36,099 nt of DNA from Roseobacter sp. (GTDB taxonomy: Bacteria > Pseudomonadota > Alphaproteobacteria > Rhodobacterales > Rhodobacteraceae). Below are positions 16,009 to 27,625 of the stretch, one piece after another. Both the position numbers and the translations under genes were made by a program. The first letter of the stretch is position 1. The number at the start of each line of letters is the position of its first letter. The DNA lies in contig JAGXHA010000026.1 of the NCBI GenBank assembly GCA_024636475.1, positions 1 through 36,099 of the forward strand, in the 5' to 3' direction. Below the pieces are notes generated by a model that worked only from the letters and a program-made list of their open reading frames with translations, did not search any database and was not told where the DNA came from.

Positions 16009-16911
16009 ATGTCCGATCAGAACGCTCCGCCCAAAGTCCCGTTCACAAGGCGTGCAGGCCACTATCTGACCAACGCGCTGATTGTTGGGTTGATCCGTTT
16101 TGCTCTGTTGATTCCCTACCGCGCCCGGCTTGGCTTTGTGGGTTGGGTCATTCAGCATCTGATTGCGCCTTTGGCAGGCTACCGGACCCGTGCGCTTGAA
16201 AACCTTGCGATGATTTGGCCGGATATGACGGAAAAACGCAAAAACGAGATTGTGGCCGGGTGTTTAAACAATGTCGGGCGCAGTTTCATCGAAAACTACT
16301 CCGCCAGGGATTTCCCTGCCCGGATGGCGCAAAACACGCCGCGAGGGCCGGGCATGGCAGCCCTTGAGGACGCCGCGGCCAAAGGCCAGGCGGTGATTTT
16401 AGTTACGGGCCATTTCGGAAATTACGAGGCCACACGCGCCTGCCTTGTGGCGCGCGGGTACGACATCGGCGGGCTTTACCGCGATATGAAGAACCCATAT
16501 TTCAATGCCCATTACGTCAAAACGATGGAAGCTTTTGGAGGACCGGTTTTCCCCCAAGGACGCCGTGGGACAGCAGGATTCGTGCGCCATCTGAAAAACG
16601 GCGGGCAGCTTGTCTTGTTGTTCGATCAACATGTGTTTGGCGCGCCGCAGCTTGATTTTTTGGGAGAGCCGGCGAATACGGCGATTTCCGCAGCCGAGCT
16701 TGCCTTGCGATATGATGCGTTGTTGATCCCGTTTTATGGCATCAGGCAGTCCGATGGCGTTTCGTTTGACGCGGTCCTTGAAGCGCCTGTGCCGCATTCG
16801 GATGCGATGACAATGACACAGGCCTTGAACGATAGTCTTGCTTCGCGGATCAAACGCCATCCCGAACAATGGTTCTGGGTTCACCGCCGCTGGCGCATCT
16901 ACGACAATTAA
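16009..16911 (+). CDS. LpxL/HtrB-like lysophospholipid or lipid A acyltransferase
   Basis: 300 residues from ATG 16009 (AGAGG just upstream); ATG 15964 would add 15 residues. A hydrophobic N-terminal segment (LIVGLIRFALLIPYRARLGF) anchors it in the inner membrane. The catalytic H-X4-E is in GHFGNYE (H135, E140), followed by RDMKNPYFNAHY, the FPQGRRGTAGFVRHL block and LLFDQHVFG; it ends with PEQWFWVHRRW, typical of the HtrB/LpxL family. Members add a secondary acyl chain to Kdo-lipid A or acylate ornithine lipids and lysophospholipids; which one is not resolvable. It lies 66 bases after fliG on the same strand. Confidence 0.88.
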   Translation: MSDQNAPPKVPFTRRAGHYLTNALIVGLIRFALLIPYRARLGFVGWVIQHLIAPLAGYRTRALENLAMIWPDMTEKRKNEIVAGCLNNVGRSFIENYSARDFPARMAQNTPRGPGMAALEDAAAKGQAVILVTGHFGNYEATRACLVARGYDIGGLYRDMKNPYFNAHYVKTMEAFGGPVFPQGRRGTAGFVRHLKNGGQLVLLFDQHVFGAPQLDFLGEPANTAISAAELALRYDALLIPFYGIRQSDGVSFDAVLEAPVPHSDAMTMTQALNDSLASRIKRHPEQWFWVHRRWRIYDN

Positions 16912-17009
16912 AATGGCCGTGCCAAAACCGTTGTGTCAAACCGCAAATTACTGGTTTGGTGTCGCCCAGATATAGCAAAAAAGCGCCTGATCTGACCGCG
17001 CCCGTTTGG

Positions 17010-17708
17010 CTATCTTAGCCGCGCCGCCGCCACGATTGGCCCCGATCCAATTTGCTGGATGAGTACGACTACGGACAAATCGCCCGGCAACTGGGCTGAC
17101 AGCGACAGCGGCGTGGACGTATCCCAATTTCCCAAAACAGCCCAGTTTTCGGCAATGTTGCTATATTCAAGCGTGTGCCCCGCGTTTTCACCGCGTTTGA
17201 TCTCAGTGGATGCCATCGGCCGATAGCGCAGCATGTGCACTGTGTACGGGCCTTTTGCCCCTTCACGTGCTTTTGCTGATATTTGCAATTTCGCACCAGC
17301 CCGCTCAAGGTTCAAGTCCACGATCACGGGATCGCTTTTGTGTTTGGCGATGGCCTGCGAAACGGCCATCGGCTTTGCGCCGACCACGTCAGTCTTGCCA
17401 TTGATGATCATCTCGGGGGTATAGATGGATTTGCGACCGCTTGCAGCGGCATAGGCGCGTTGGCGCGCGGCATGATTTGGGTTCGCAAACCGATCCTTCC
17501 AGCCGATATAATCCCAGTAATCGACATGCAGCGCCAAGGCGATCACATCATCGCGCTTGGACAATTCCGAAAGGATTTCATCTGCAGGTGGACAAGACGA
17601 ACACCCTTGCGAGGTGAACAGCTCAACAACCACGACACGGTCTTGGGCCAGCACTGGCGACGCGCAAAAAAAGCCTGCGGCTAGGATGGACGAGACTAGG
17701 CGTTTCAT
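17010..17708 (-). CDS. DUF1223 exported thioredoxin-like protein
   Basis: 232 residues from ATG 17708 with a signal peptide (MKRLVSSILAAGFFCASPVLA). The mature protein begins with the DUF1223 hallmark VVVVELFTSQGCSSCPPAD, whose C36-X2-C39 is a thioredoxin-like pair, and continues with HVDYWDYIGWKDRFANP and IYTPEMIINGK. The rest is a beta-rich C-terminal domain. Function is not established; the motif suggests periplasmic redox chemistry. It is divergent from acnA, an arrangement I recall in many Rhodobacterales genomes, and both share a 233-base region with an FNR box. Upstream in-frame starts exist but would destroy the signal peptide. Confidence 0.9.
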   Translation of the reverse strand: MKRLVSSILAAGFFCASPVLAQDRVVVVELFTSQGCSSCPPADEILSELSKRDDVIALALHVDYWDYIGWKDRFANPNHAARQRAYAAASGRKSIYTPEMIINGKTDVVGAKPMAVSQAIAKHKSDPVIVDLNLERAGAKLQISAKAREGAKGPYTVHMLRYRPMASTEIKRGENAGHTLEYSNIAENWAVLGNWDTSTPLSLSAQLPGDLSVVVLIQQIGSGPIVAAARLR

Positions 17709-17805
17709 GGGCAGGCCAACTTTCACAAGGTGTGATTTTTGTAGACCGGGCTTTGCCCGATTACCACTCAACCTTTCTTGATTCATTGTAACGTCATGAA
17801 CTGCC

Positions 17806-17819
17806 TTGATTTGCATCAA
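17806..17819. promoter_or_regulatory. Perfect FNR/FnrL box between DUF1223 and acnA
   Basis: TTGATTTGCATCAA matches the FNR consensus TTGAT-N4-ATCAA exactly. It lies 122 bases upstream of acnA and 97 bases upstream of the DUF1223 gene, so it could serve either or both. In Rhodobacterales FnrL and related regulators use this site to respond to low oxygen. Confidence 0.75.
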
Positions 17820-17941
17820 TTTCAGTACACAATGGTATACAAAAGCGCAGCATAGGGTGGAATACAGTTGAAACACCGCGCACAATGCTGCATTTAAGCC
17901 TCAAGTCTCAGTACTGTTTCAACCCATAGAGGGAGCTTTCC

Positions 17942-20716
<2,775 letters not shown>

Positions 20717-20737
20717 TCTAACGCCATATTCAAATCT

Positions 20738-20771
20738 AACGCCTGCCAAGCCGTGTCTTGGCAGGCGTTTT
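20738..20771 (+). terminator. acnA rho-independent terminator
   Basis: Perfect 13-bp stem AACGCCTGCCAAG (20738-20750) with CTTGGCAGGCGTT (20757-20769), loop CCGTGT, followed by TTTT (20768-20771). It begins 21 bases after the acnA stop. Confidence 0.88.
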
Positions 20772-20875
20772 GCGTTGAACAGACCTCAGAAAGAGCGTTC
20801 TTCCGCTCAAAGTCTGATAATTGGCTGCAAATACCAGATTTAGTGTTCACGTTTGCGATTTTGCGCAACAGACTG

Positions 20876-20890
20876 TTTGCAGAAAGCAAA
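20876..20890. promoter_or_regulatory. Inverted repeat TTTGC-N5-GCAAA upstream of tamA
   Basis: TTTGC (20876-20880) and GCAAA (20886-20890) lie in an AT-rich stretch 108 bases upstream of tamA. TTTGC/GCAAA-type repeats are used by ScfR/RamB-like regulators, but a chance repeat is equally possible. Confidence 0.25.
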
Positions 20891-20997
20891 TTGTTTCCGC
20901 TATGTAATCTAAAATAACGAGTTCAGTACTGACGAAACGCCAAAGCGGTCTAGCTTGGATAAAACGGGTTTCGTTTTTGGTGAAGAGGGAGTGCCGC

Positions 20998-22818
20998 ATG
21001 GTGCGTTCTGCGACAGATAGTTTAATGGGTTTTTTGCGCATCACCACTGCCGCGGTCGCAATTGTGGTTTCTGGGACGGCTGGGTTTGCTGCGTCGTTAG
21101 AGATTACGGGCGTCGAAGAAGGCTCTGACCTCTACGAAGCTGTTTTAGGCGGATCTTTGTTGCGCGAACAGACGGCAGAGGACGCAACTCCTTCTACGCA
21201 AGAGCTTTTGGCCGCAGCGCAGGCGGATTACGCCAGATTGCTGGCGGTCCTTTATGATCAGGGCTATTTCGCATCCGTTATCAAAATCACGGTGGATGGG
21301 GTAGATGCCTCAGCCATAGCACCAGTCTCTCCACCGTCTCAAATCGATAAAGCCGTGATTAACATCATGCCGGGCAAGAAATTCAGCTTTGCCAAGGCAG
21401 AAATTGCGCCTGTTGCGCCAGAAACCGAGCTTCCCGAAGGTTTTGCAGCAGGCCAACCTGCGCGCCTTGGGGTCCTCAAGGAGACGGTCGCAGTAGGCAT
21501 AACGGGGTGGCGTGATCAAGGCCACGCAAAGGCCGCACTTGACAGCCAACAACTTACAGCCCGGGTGCCTGACGGCACAATCAGCGCCACTTTGACCCTG
21601 AATCCCGGTCCACGCCTGCGTTTTGGCGAACTTGGCGTACAGGGCGAAAGCGCTGTGCGGAGGGCGCGGATCATCGAAATTGCGGGTCTGCCGACTGGCG
21701 AGGTTTACTCCCAAGAAGAGCTTGATCTGTCTGCGACACGTTTGCGCCGCACTGGGGCGTTCAGCTCGGTTGCGATGATCGAGGCGGATCAGATCGTAGC
21801 ACCTGACGTCTTGCCGATCACGGCGCAGATTGCCGATGTGCCGCCCCGGCGTTTCGGCTTTGGTGCAGAGCTATCGTCGCTCGAAGGGGTGACCTTAAGC
21901 AGCTATTGGCTGCATCGCAATCTTCTTGGCGGGGCCGAAAGCCTGCGGATCGAGGGCGAGGTTGCCGGCATCGGTGGCAGCTCTGGTGGTACGGATTACC
22001 GGCTGTCCGCGCGTTTCAAACGCCCTGCCACGTTCAACGCTGACACCAATTTCTACGCTTTCGCCGAGATCGAACAGCTTGACGAGGTCAATTTCTTTTC
22101 GCGCCAGCTTGATATCGAAAGCGGGATCGAGCGTATCGCCAGTGAAGAGCGCACTTATTCTTTGGGTGTGGGTCTGCGCACCGCCGAAACGCGCGATGCG
22201 TTTGGCACCAATAAATACACGCTGTTGACCCTGCCACTGAGCGCCGAACATGATTATCGCGACAACCGGCTGGACGCGAAAGACGGCTATTATGCCAAGG
22301 CGAGCCTTACCCCGTTCGTCGCAGTTTCGGGCGCGGCAAACGGGTTGCGGACCTATTTCGATGTACGCGGCTACAAGACATTTGGCACAACGCGGCCTGT
22401 GACCTTTGCACTGCGCGGCCAGCTTGGATCGGTTTACGGGCCGACGTTGGCGCAGGCACCTGCGGATTATCTGTTCTATTCGGGCGGTGGCGGCACTGTC
22501 AGGGGGCAACCCTATCAGACATTGGGTGTCGATTTGGGCGGTGGCAACACGGTAGGCGGGCGCAGCTTTGTGGGCCTGTCTGGCGAGGCACGGATTGCCG
22601 TACGTGACAAGATCGGCGTCGTTGCATTTGCGGACGCAGGTTACATCGGCGCAGAGGAGTTCTTTGACGGTTCGGGGCAATGGCATTCGGGGGCAGGCCT
22701 TGGTCTGCGCTATGCCACAGGCATCGGCCCGATCCGTTTTGACATCGCTGTGCCCACATCAGGGCCGGAAACAGGCGAGAATTTTCAGGTTTATATCGGT
22801 ATTGGACAGTCGTTTTGA
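20998..22818 (+). CDS. tamA: TamA, Omp85-family outer-membrane assembly protein
   Basis: 606 residues from ATG 20998, behind GAGGGA; a TTG further upstream is in frame but less likely. A signal peptide (ending GTAGFAA) leads into POTRA domains (VINIMPGKKFSFAKAEIAP; NPGPRLRFGELGVQG with VYSQEELDLSATRLRRTGAF) and a 16-strand barrel. The barrel carries the VRG-Y motif in GTVRGQPYQTLG, and the chain ends with phenylalanine (YIGIGQSF), as expected for an outer-membrane protein. With TamB it forms the translocation and assembly module bridging inner and outer membranes, linked to autotransporter assembly and phospholipid movement. The stop overlaps the tamB start, so the two are coupled. Confidence 0.94.
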   Translation: MVRSATDSLMGFLRITTAAVAIVVSGTAGFAASLEITGVEEGSDLYEAVLGGSLLREQTAEDATPSTQELLAAAQADYARLLAVLYDQGYFASVIKITVDGVDASAIAPVSPPSQIDKAVINIMPGKKFSFAKAEIAPVAPETELPEGFAAGQPARLGVLKETVAVGITGWRDQGHAKAALDSQQLTARVPDGTISATLTLNPGPRLRFGELGVQGESAVRRARIIEIAGLPTGEVYSQEELDLSATRLRRTGAFSSVAMIEADQIVAPDVLPITAQIADVPPRRFGFGAELSSLEGVTLSSYWLHRNLLGGAESLRIEGEVAGIGGSSGGTDYRLSARFKRPATFNADTNFYAFAEIEQLDEVNFFSRQLDIESGIERIASEERTYSLGVGLRTAETRDAFGTNKYTLLTLPLSAEHDYRDNRLDAKDGYYAKASLTPFVAVSGAANGLRTYFDVRGYKTFGTTRPVTFALRGQLGSVYGPTLAQAPADYLFYSGGGGTVRGQPYQTLGVDLGGGNTVGGRSFVGLSGEARIAVRDKIGVVAFADAGYIGAEEFFDGSGQWHSGAGLGLRYATGIGPIRFDIAVPTSGPETGENFQVYIGIGQSF

Positions 22819-25800
22819 TCCATTTTTTGCGCAGCGTTCTTTTTTCATGTTTGATCGTTCTGGCGTCCGGCGTGGCCGCGCAGGAGGAGGACGACAAAGG
22901 TTTTCTGACCCGGACCATCCAGAACGCGCTGAGCGGGGCGGGTCGTGTGGTCAGTATTGACGGTTTTGAGGGCGCGCTGAGTTCGCGTGCCTCGTTCGAC
23001 CGGATGACGATCTCTGACGATCAGGGGGCTTGGCTCACGCTTGAAGAGGTCGAACTGGATTGGAACCGGTCTGCTTTGCTGCGCGGACGTCTTGAGGTGC
23101 AGGCCCTGACGGCCAAACGTCTGTCCGTGCCACGGTTGCCTGTCGCCCAAGAAGACACGCTGCCGGATCCAGAAGCGAAACCGTTTACTTTTCCGACCAT
23201 CCCCGATCTGCCCGTCGCGATCAATATCGCAAATTTTGCTGTAGAAGAAATTGCACTTGGTGCGCCAGTCTTGGGAGAACCGGCGACGCTGACCCTCAAG
23301 GCTGTGGCGCAGTTGAACGACGATGCGCTTGACCTTGATATCGAGGCCAGCCGGACCGACGACAAGCGCGGCAGCTTTCAGATCACAGCGAATTTGGATC
23401 GCGGTGAGAACCTGTTGGATCTGTTGGTTAATCTGTCCGAAGAGCAAAAAGGCATCATCTCGCGAACATTGAACATTCCGGGCGAACCTTCGGTCGATCT
23501 GACGGTCGCAGGCGAAGGGCCGTTGTCGGAGTTTATCACCGGTATCAATCTTTCCACCGATGGCGAGAAGCGGCTATCGGGGCAGGTGACTTTCTCAGAA
23601 CTGGGTGCCTCGGACAATCCTGATCGCCGCATCCAGGCCAATTTGCGCGGCGATGTAACCGCCCTGATCCTGTCGCAATACCGCGAATTTTTCGGCCCCG
23701 ACGTGGCGCTGACGCTGGACGCGCTGGTCCAAGCAGACGGCGGTGTGGATGTCAGTGATTTTGCGCTTAATGCCAAATCGGCTGATTTGCAGGGAAAAAT
23801 CACGCTGAACAAGGACAAGTGGCCAAGCCTGATCGATATAACCGGCACCGTGGTGTCATCGGATGCAGAGCGGGTTTTGCTTCCGGTCGCGGGCGGCGAC
23901 ACATTCGTGCGGCGCGTGGAGCTGGACGTGAACTACGATGTTGCGGATGGCGATGCGATTACAGCGCGGTTTGATATTGAGGGGCTGGCGACTGATGCGC
24001 TGGCCATCGACACCACGCAGCTGAACTTGAACGGAACACTGGCGGGGCGCGAGGGCACTGTGGGTGCTTTCAACGGCGATCTTGTCTTTGACGCGAGCGG
24101 CCTGACCCTGACCAATGCCGCCGTGTCCGAAGCCTTGGGCCAAGCGCTGAGCGGACGGACGAATATCGCCTATACCGCAGGGGAGGCGGTTCAGATCAGC
24201 GGGTTGGATCTGTCTGGTGCAGATTATGGGTTAACCGGCGATGTTACCATCAACGGGCCTGCAGAGAATTTTCTGACCCAACTTAAGGCACGTCTGGAAG
24301 CCACGGACATCAGCCGCTTTTCTGCACTTGCAGGGCGCGAGCTGGACGGTGCCGCAAATGTCGACATCGCAGGGCAGGTGATCCCGCTGGATGGAACATT
24401 CGATCTGAACATTGCGGGTCTGACGCGCGATATCAAGGTTGGGATCGCTCAGGCCGATACGCTGCTGGCTGGGGAAACAACGCTCAGCTTGGATGCTATG
24501 CGCGACGAGACTGGCACGTTTGTTCGCAATCTTGAATTGGAAAACGCCGCTCTTACTGCGTCTGGTGGGGCAGAGTTGCGCAGCGATAAGTCGCAAGCGC
24601 GCTTCGAGGCCAGGCTGGCTGACATCGGGTTGATTGTGCCACAATACACAGGCCCTGTGACCATTAGCGCCACCGCTGATCAAGACACGCGCGGCTGGAC
24701 GGTTGATGCTGTGACCGACGGCCCCTATAATGCAGCGCTGACCGCAAAGGGATTGGCGACAGGGCCGAACGCCGCCCTGAGCTTTACCGCTGAAGTACCC
24801 GAGATCACAGATTTCGTACCCGAGGCCCCCGTTTCGGGCCAAGTCGCGCTGGACGGGATGCTGCGCCAGACCTCCGAAGGGTGGCAGGTCGATACAAAGG
24901 CCACAGCCCCCGAAGGTGTCGAAGCGAGCGTAAAGGGTTTGCTGACCCCGCTGAACATCGATTTTGAAGCCTCTGTTCCTCGCGTGCAGGCGTTCGCGCC
25001 TCAGGTGACAGGGCCGCTCAATGCGTCGGGAAATCTGCGCCAAACCGAAGAGGGTTTTGTGATCGATGCAAAAGCCTCTGGTCCTTACGCCGCGCAGGTT
25101 GCCGTTCAGGGTGCGCTTACGCCCCAGATCGATATCGCCTTTGATGCATCAGTGCCCAATGTGAACCGGCTTGTGACGCAGGTAGACGGGCCGTTGAGCG
25201 CCACAGGCACCGTGCGCCAGACAGAAAAGGGCTTTTTCGTTGATACCTCAGCGACGGGTCCGTACGGAGCCCGCGCGCTTGTCGAGGGGTTGGCGACCGG
25301 ACCTGAGATGTCGCTGACCTTTGACGTGTCTGTGCCCAATGTGCAGCCGCTCGTACCCGGGGTTTCAGGACCGCTGGCCGCCAAGGGCTCTGTCAGCCAA
25401 ACACCTGCGGGCATTGCGGTTGATACAAACGCAACGGGGCCGTACGCGTCGCGCGCATCAGTGCAAGGCGTCGTGACAGGGGCCAATCCTGCGCTGAACT
25501 ATGATGTGACTGTTCCTAATCTGGCAGCCTTGGTGCCCAAACTTGCGGGGCCGCTCAATGTTACAGGCAGTGCGCGTCAGGAAACGGCGGGCTGGCGGTT
25601 GGATACCAACGCCACGGGTCCATCGGGAACACGCGCAACCATTGCGGGGCTGGTCGGGACCGATGGCAACCTCAATCTTGACATCAACGGCAACGTGCCA
25701 CTGGGCCTGTCGGCACCCTTTATTGCGCCGCGCATCCTGCAAGGGCAGGCGGCATTTGACCTGAGCGTCAACGGCCCGCCGCAACTTGGATCTTTGACGG

Positions 25801-26972
25801 GAAGCATCCAAACCTCTGATGCGTCTTTGTCGGCCCCGAACCTTCGGATCGCGCTGCAAAACATCGCTGCTAGCATCAATCTGGGCAACAACCGCGCGCA
25901 GATCGACTTGTCTGCCAACAGCGCTGATGGTGGCCAACTGACGGCTGGTGGCGCGGTCACCTTGACGGGCGCGTTGCCTGCTGAACTGCAAATCGGGTTG
26001 AACAATCTGGTGCTGATTGACCCCTCGCTTTATCGGACCTCCTTGAACGGAAGCCTGCGGATCGCAGGCCCTCTGACAGGGGGTGCCCGCATCGAGGGGC
26101 AAATCGACGTTGGCGAAACCACCGTGACGGTGCCGTCGACCGGGCTGACCAGTATCGGTGATATCCCCGAGATCGAGTTTATTGGTGCCCCTGCCGATGT
26201 TATCGCGACCCGACGCAAAGCGGGCCTGGATGGGACTACGTCTGCCACAGAGGCAGAGCAATCGTCCAGCGGGCCGGGCTATGACATGAACATCCGGATC
26301 AATGCGCCGAACCGTATTTTCGTCCGCGGCCGTGGCATTGATGCAGAACTGGGCGGCGATCTTTTGCTGACCGGATCAACGCGGCGCATTATCTCGACCG
26401 GAAGGTTCGATCTTGTGCGCGGGCGCCTCGATATCTTGGGCAAACGGTTCGATCTGAACGAAGGCTCCGTGCAGTTTCAGGGCGATCTGGTGCCGTATCT
26501 GCGTTTTGTGACAGCAACTTCAACCCAAACAGGCGAGATCCGCATCATCATCGAAGGTCCGGCAAACGCGCCAAAGGTATCGTTTGAATCCACCCCGGAT
26601 GCGCCACAGGACGAAGTTCTTGCGCAGCTTCTGTTCGGGCGCAACATTTCCGAAATTTCGGCGTTTCAGGCGCTGCAACTTGCCAATGCAGTGGCGACCC
26701 TCGCGGGGCGTGGCGGTGTCGGTGTTATTTCGAACCTGCGGTCCGGCTTTGGCCTCGACGATCTGGATGTCACCACGACCGATAGCGGTGCGACGGCGGT
26801 GCGCGCGGGCAAGTATATCTCGGAAAACATATATACCGATGTCACTGCCGCGTCAGATGGCACAGCCGATATTTCAATCAACCTAGATCTTAGTCAGAAC
26901 CTGACGGCGAAAGGCACGGTAGGATCGGATGGCAACACCGGTATCGGGATTTTCTTTGAAAAAGATTATTGA
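22815..26972 (+). CDS. tamB: TamB, inner-membrane-anchored bridge protein of the TAM complex
   Basis: 1385 residues. The start is TTG 22815, overlapping the tamA stop as TTGA; it is chosen because it gives a complete N-terminal signal anchor (IHFLRSVLFSCLIVLASGVAA). Long beta-rich central region, as in other bridge-like (AsmA/TamB) proteins that form a lipid-conducting groove, then the C-terminal TamB domain (DUF490). Landmarks there are NRIFVRGRGIDAELGGDL, GRFDLVRGRLDILGKRF and DEVLAQLLFGRNISEIS. The last residues (GIGIFFEKDY) end in an aromatic, as needed to contact TamA. Residues 630 to about 945 are six repeats of about 60 residues. The stop is 2 bases from the stop of a convergent gene. 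Confidence 0.94.
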   Translation: MIHFLRSVLFSCLIVLASGVAAQEEDDKGFLTRTIQNALSGAGRVVSIDGFEGALSSRASFDRMTISDDQGAWLTLEEVELDWNRSALLRGRLEVQALTAKRLSVPRLPVAQEDTLPDPEAKPFTFPTIPDLPVAINIANFAVEEIALGAPVLGEPATLTLKAVAQLNDDALDLDIEASRTDDKRGSFQITANLDRGENLLDLLVNLSEEQKGIISRTLNIPGEPSVDLTVAGEGPLSEFITGINLSTDGEKRLSGQVTFSELGASDNPDRRIQANLRGDVTALILSQYREFFGPDVALTLDALVQADGGVDVSDFALNAKSADLQGKITLNKDKWPSLIDITGTVVSSDAERVLLPVAGGDTFVRRVELDVNYDVADGDAITARFDIEGLATDALAIDTTQLNLNGTLAGREGTVGAFNGDLVFDASGLTLTNAAVSEALGQALSGRTNIAYTAGEAVQISGLDLSGADYGLTGDVTINGPAENFLTQLKARLEATDISRFSALAGRELDGAANVDIAGQVIPLDGTFDLNIAGLTRDIKVGIAQADTLLAGETTLSLDAMRDETGTFVRNLELENAALTASGGAELRSDKSQARFEARLADIGLIVPQYTGPVTISATADQDTRGWTVDAVTDGPYNAALTAKGLATGPNAALSFTAEVPEITDFVPEAPVSGQVALDGMLRQTSEGWQVDTKATAPEGVEASVKGLLTPLNIDFEASVPRVQAFAPQVTGPLNASGNLRQTEEGFVIDAKASGPYAAQVAVQGALTPQIDIAFDASVPNVNRLVTQVDGPLSATGTVRQTEKGFFVDTSATGPYGARALVEGLATGPEMSLTFDVSVPNVQPLVPGVSGPLAAKGSVSQTPAGIAVDTNATGPYASRASVQGVVTGANPALNYDVTVPNLAALVPKLAGPLNVTGSARQETAGWRLDTNATGPSGTRATIAGLVGTDGNLNLDINGNVPLGLSAPFIAPRILQGQAAFDLSVNGPPQLGSLTGSIQTSDASLSAPNLRIALQNIAASINLGNNRAQIDLSANSADGGQLTAGGAVTLTGALPAELQIGLNNLVLIDPSLYRTSLNGSLRIAGPLTGGARIEGQIDVGETTVTVPSTGLTSIGDIPEIEFIGAPADVIATRRKAGLDGTTSATEAEQSSSGPGYDMNIRINAPNRIFVRGRGIDAELGGDLLLTGSTRRIISTGRFDLVRGRLDILGKRFDLNEGSVQFQGDLVPYLRFVTATSTQTGEIRIIIEGPANAPKVSFESTPDAPQDEVLAQLLFGRNISEISAFQALQLANAVATLAGRGGVGVISNLRSGFGLDDLDVTTTDSGATAVRAGKYISENIYTDVTAASDGTADISINLDLSQNLTAKGTVGSDGNTGIGIFFEKDY
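24702..25664 (+). repeat. Six tandem ~60-residue repeats inside tamB
   Basis: Units begin at residues 630, 692, 750, 809, 869 and 929 with the pattern (V/I/L)D-x-x-A-T-G-P-Y, then a VxGL piece, a VPNV-x-x-LVP piece, GPL-x-A-x-G and RQT-x-x-G. The first five are 62, 58, 59, 60 and 60 residues; the sixth decays after about 20 residues. The similarity is strongest in units 3-5. Confidence 0.8.
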
Positions 26973-26974
26973 GT

Positions 26975-27493
26975 TCAGACCCGGGTTGGGCTGAACCTGC
27001 CGTATCTGCTTTGCTCGAACAAAAGTGCAGGCGCATCCTTGTCTGGGTCAAACGAGGCTTCCGTGACCTGACCCAGAATGATGGAGTGATCGCCTGCTGG
27101 ATGCACGGCAAAGGTGTCGCAATGAAATGTCGCAAGGCAACCCGCCAGCGTTGGTGCGCCGTTGGTGCCTGTGCCCCATTCAAACTGGTCGAACCCGTCG
27201 CCATTGGAGGCAAAGTGATCGGCCAGCGCCTGTTGATCTGTCCCAAGGATATGCACCGCAAACTGGGTGGCATCCGCAAAAGCGTCGTGCCGCTTTGACG
27301 CAATCCCCGGCGACCACAGCACCAGTGCAGGATCAAGCGAGACCGAGGAGAACGAATTTGCGGTCATGCCCATCGGGCCATGCGGCGTCTGCACCGTAAC
27401 CACTGTCACGCCCGTTGCAAAACGCCCGAAGGCACGGCGCAAATCTGTTGTATCTGCAGAATTAGGATAGAAGGGGTGATTGCTTTTTCTCAT
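26975..27493 (-). CDS. Flavin reductase family protein
   Basis: 172 residues from ATG 27493. A flavin-reductase-like (FMN-binding split barrel) protein: DLRRAFGRFATGVTVVTV opens the domain, GPMGMTANSFSSVSLDPALV is the family signature, and HSIILGQVTEA with a terminal GRFSP completes it. Members supply reduced FMN to a monooxygenase partner or reduce flavins generally; no monooxygenase gene is adjacent, so the partner is unknown. No clear ribosome site precedes the start. It is convergent with tamB and lies downstream of acs in the same direction, with a terminator between. Confidence 0.9.
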   Translation of the reverse strand: MRKSNHPFYPNSADTTDLRRAFGRFATGVTVVTVQTPHGPMGMTANSFSSVSLDPALVLWSPGIASKRHDAFADATQFAVHILGTDQQALADHFASNGDGFDQFEWGTGTNGAPTLAGCLATFHCDTFAVHPAGDHSIILGQVTEASFDPDKDAPALLFEQSRYGRFSPTRV

Positions 27494-27578
27494 GGCGCAG
27501 CGGTGCCATGGAGGGGCCTGATTGTCCAGACGGCAAAACACCACTGACGGGTTGGCCGCGGCGTCTTGTCGCAAAAGC

Positions 27579-27608
27579 AAAGGGGCACCCCACCGGATGC
27601 CCCTTTTT
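27579..27608. terminator. Bidirectional terminator downstream of acs
   Basis: AAAGGGGCA (27579-27587) pairs perfectly with TGCCCCTTT (27598-27606). The minus-strand reading ends in TTTTGCTTTTG, the plus-strand one in TTTTT. It lies 18 bases after the acs stop and separates acs from the flavin reductase gene. Confidence 0.85.
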
Positions 27609-27625
27609 CAGTCAGTCTGGCAGCT

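Noticed and set aside
16912..17009. Terminator between the acyltransferase and DUF1223 genes
   Set aside because: Only a weak AAACC/GGTTT pairing with a long loop is visible; not strong enough to list.
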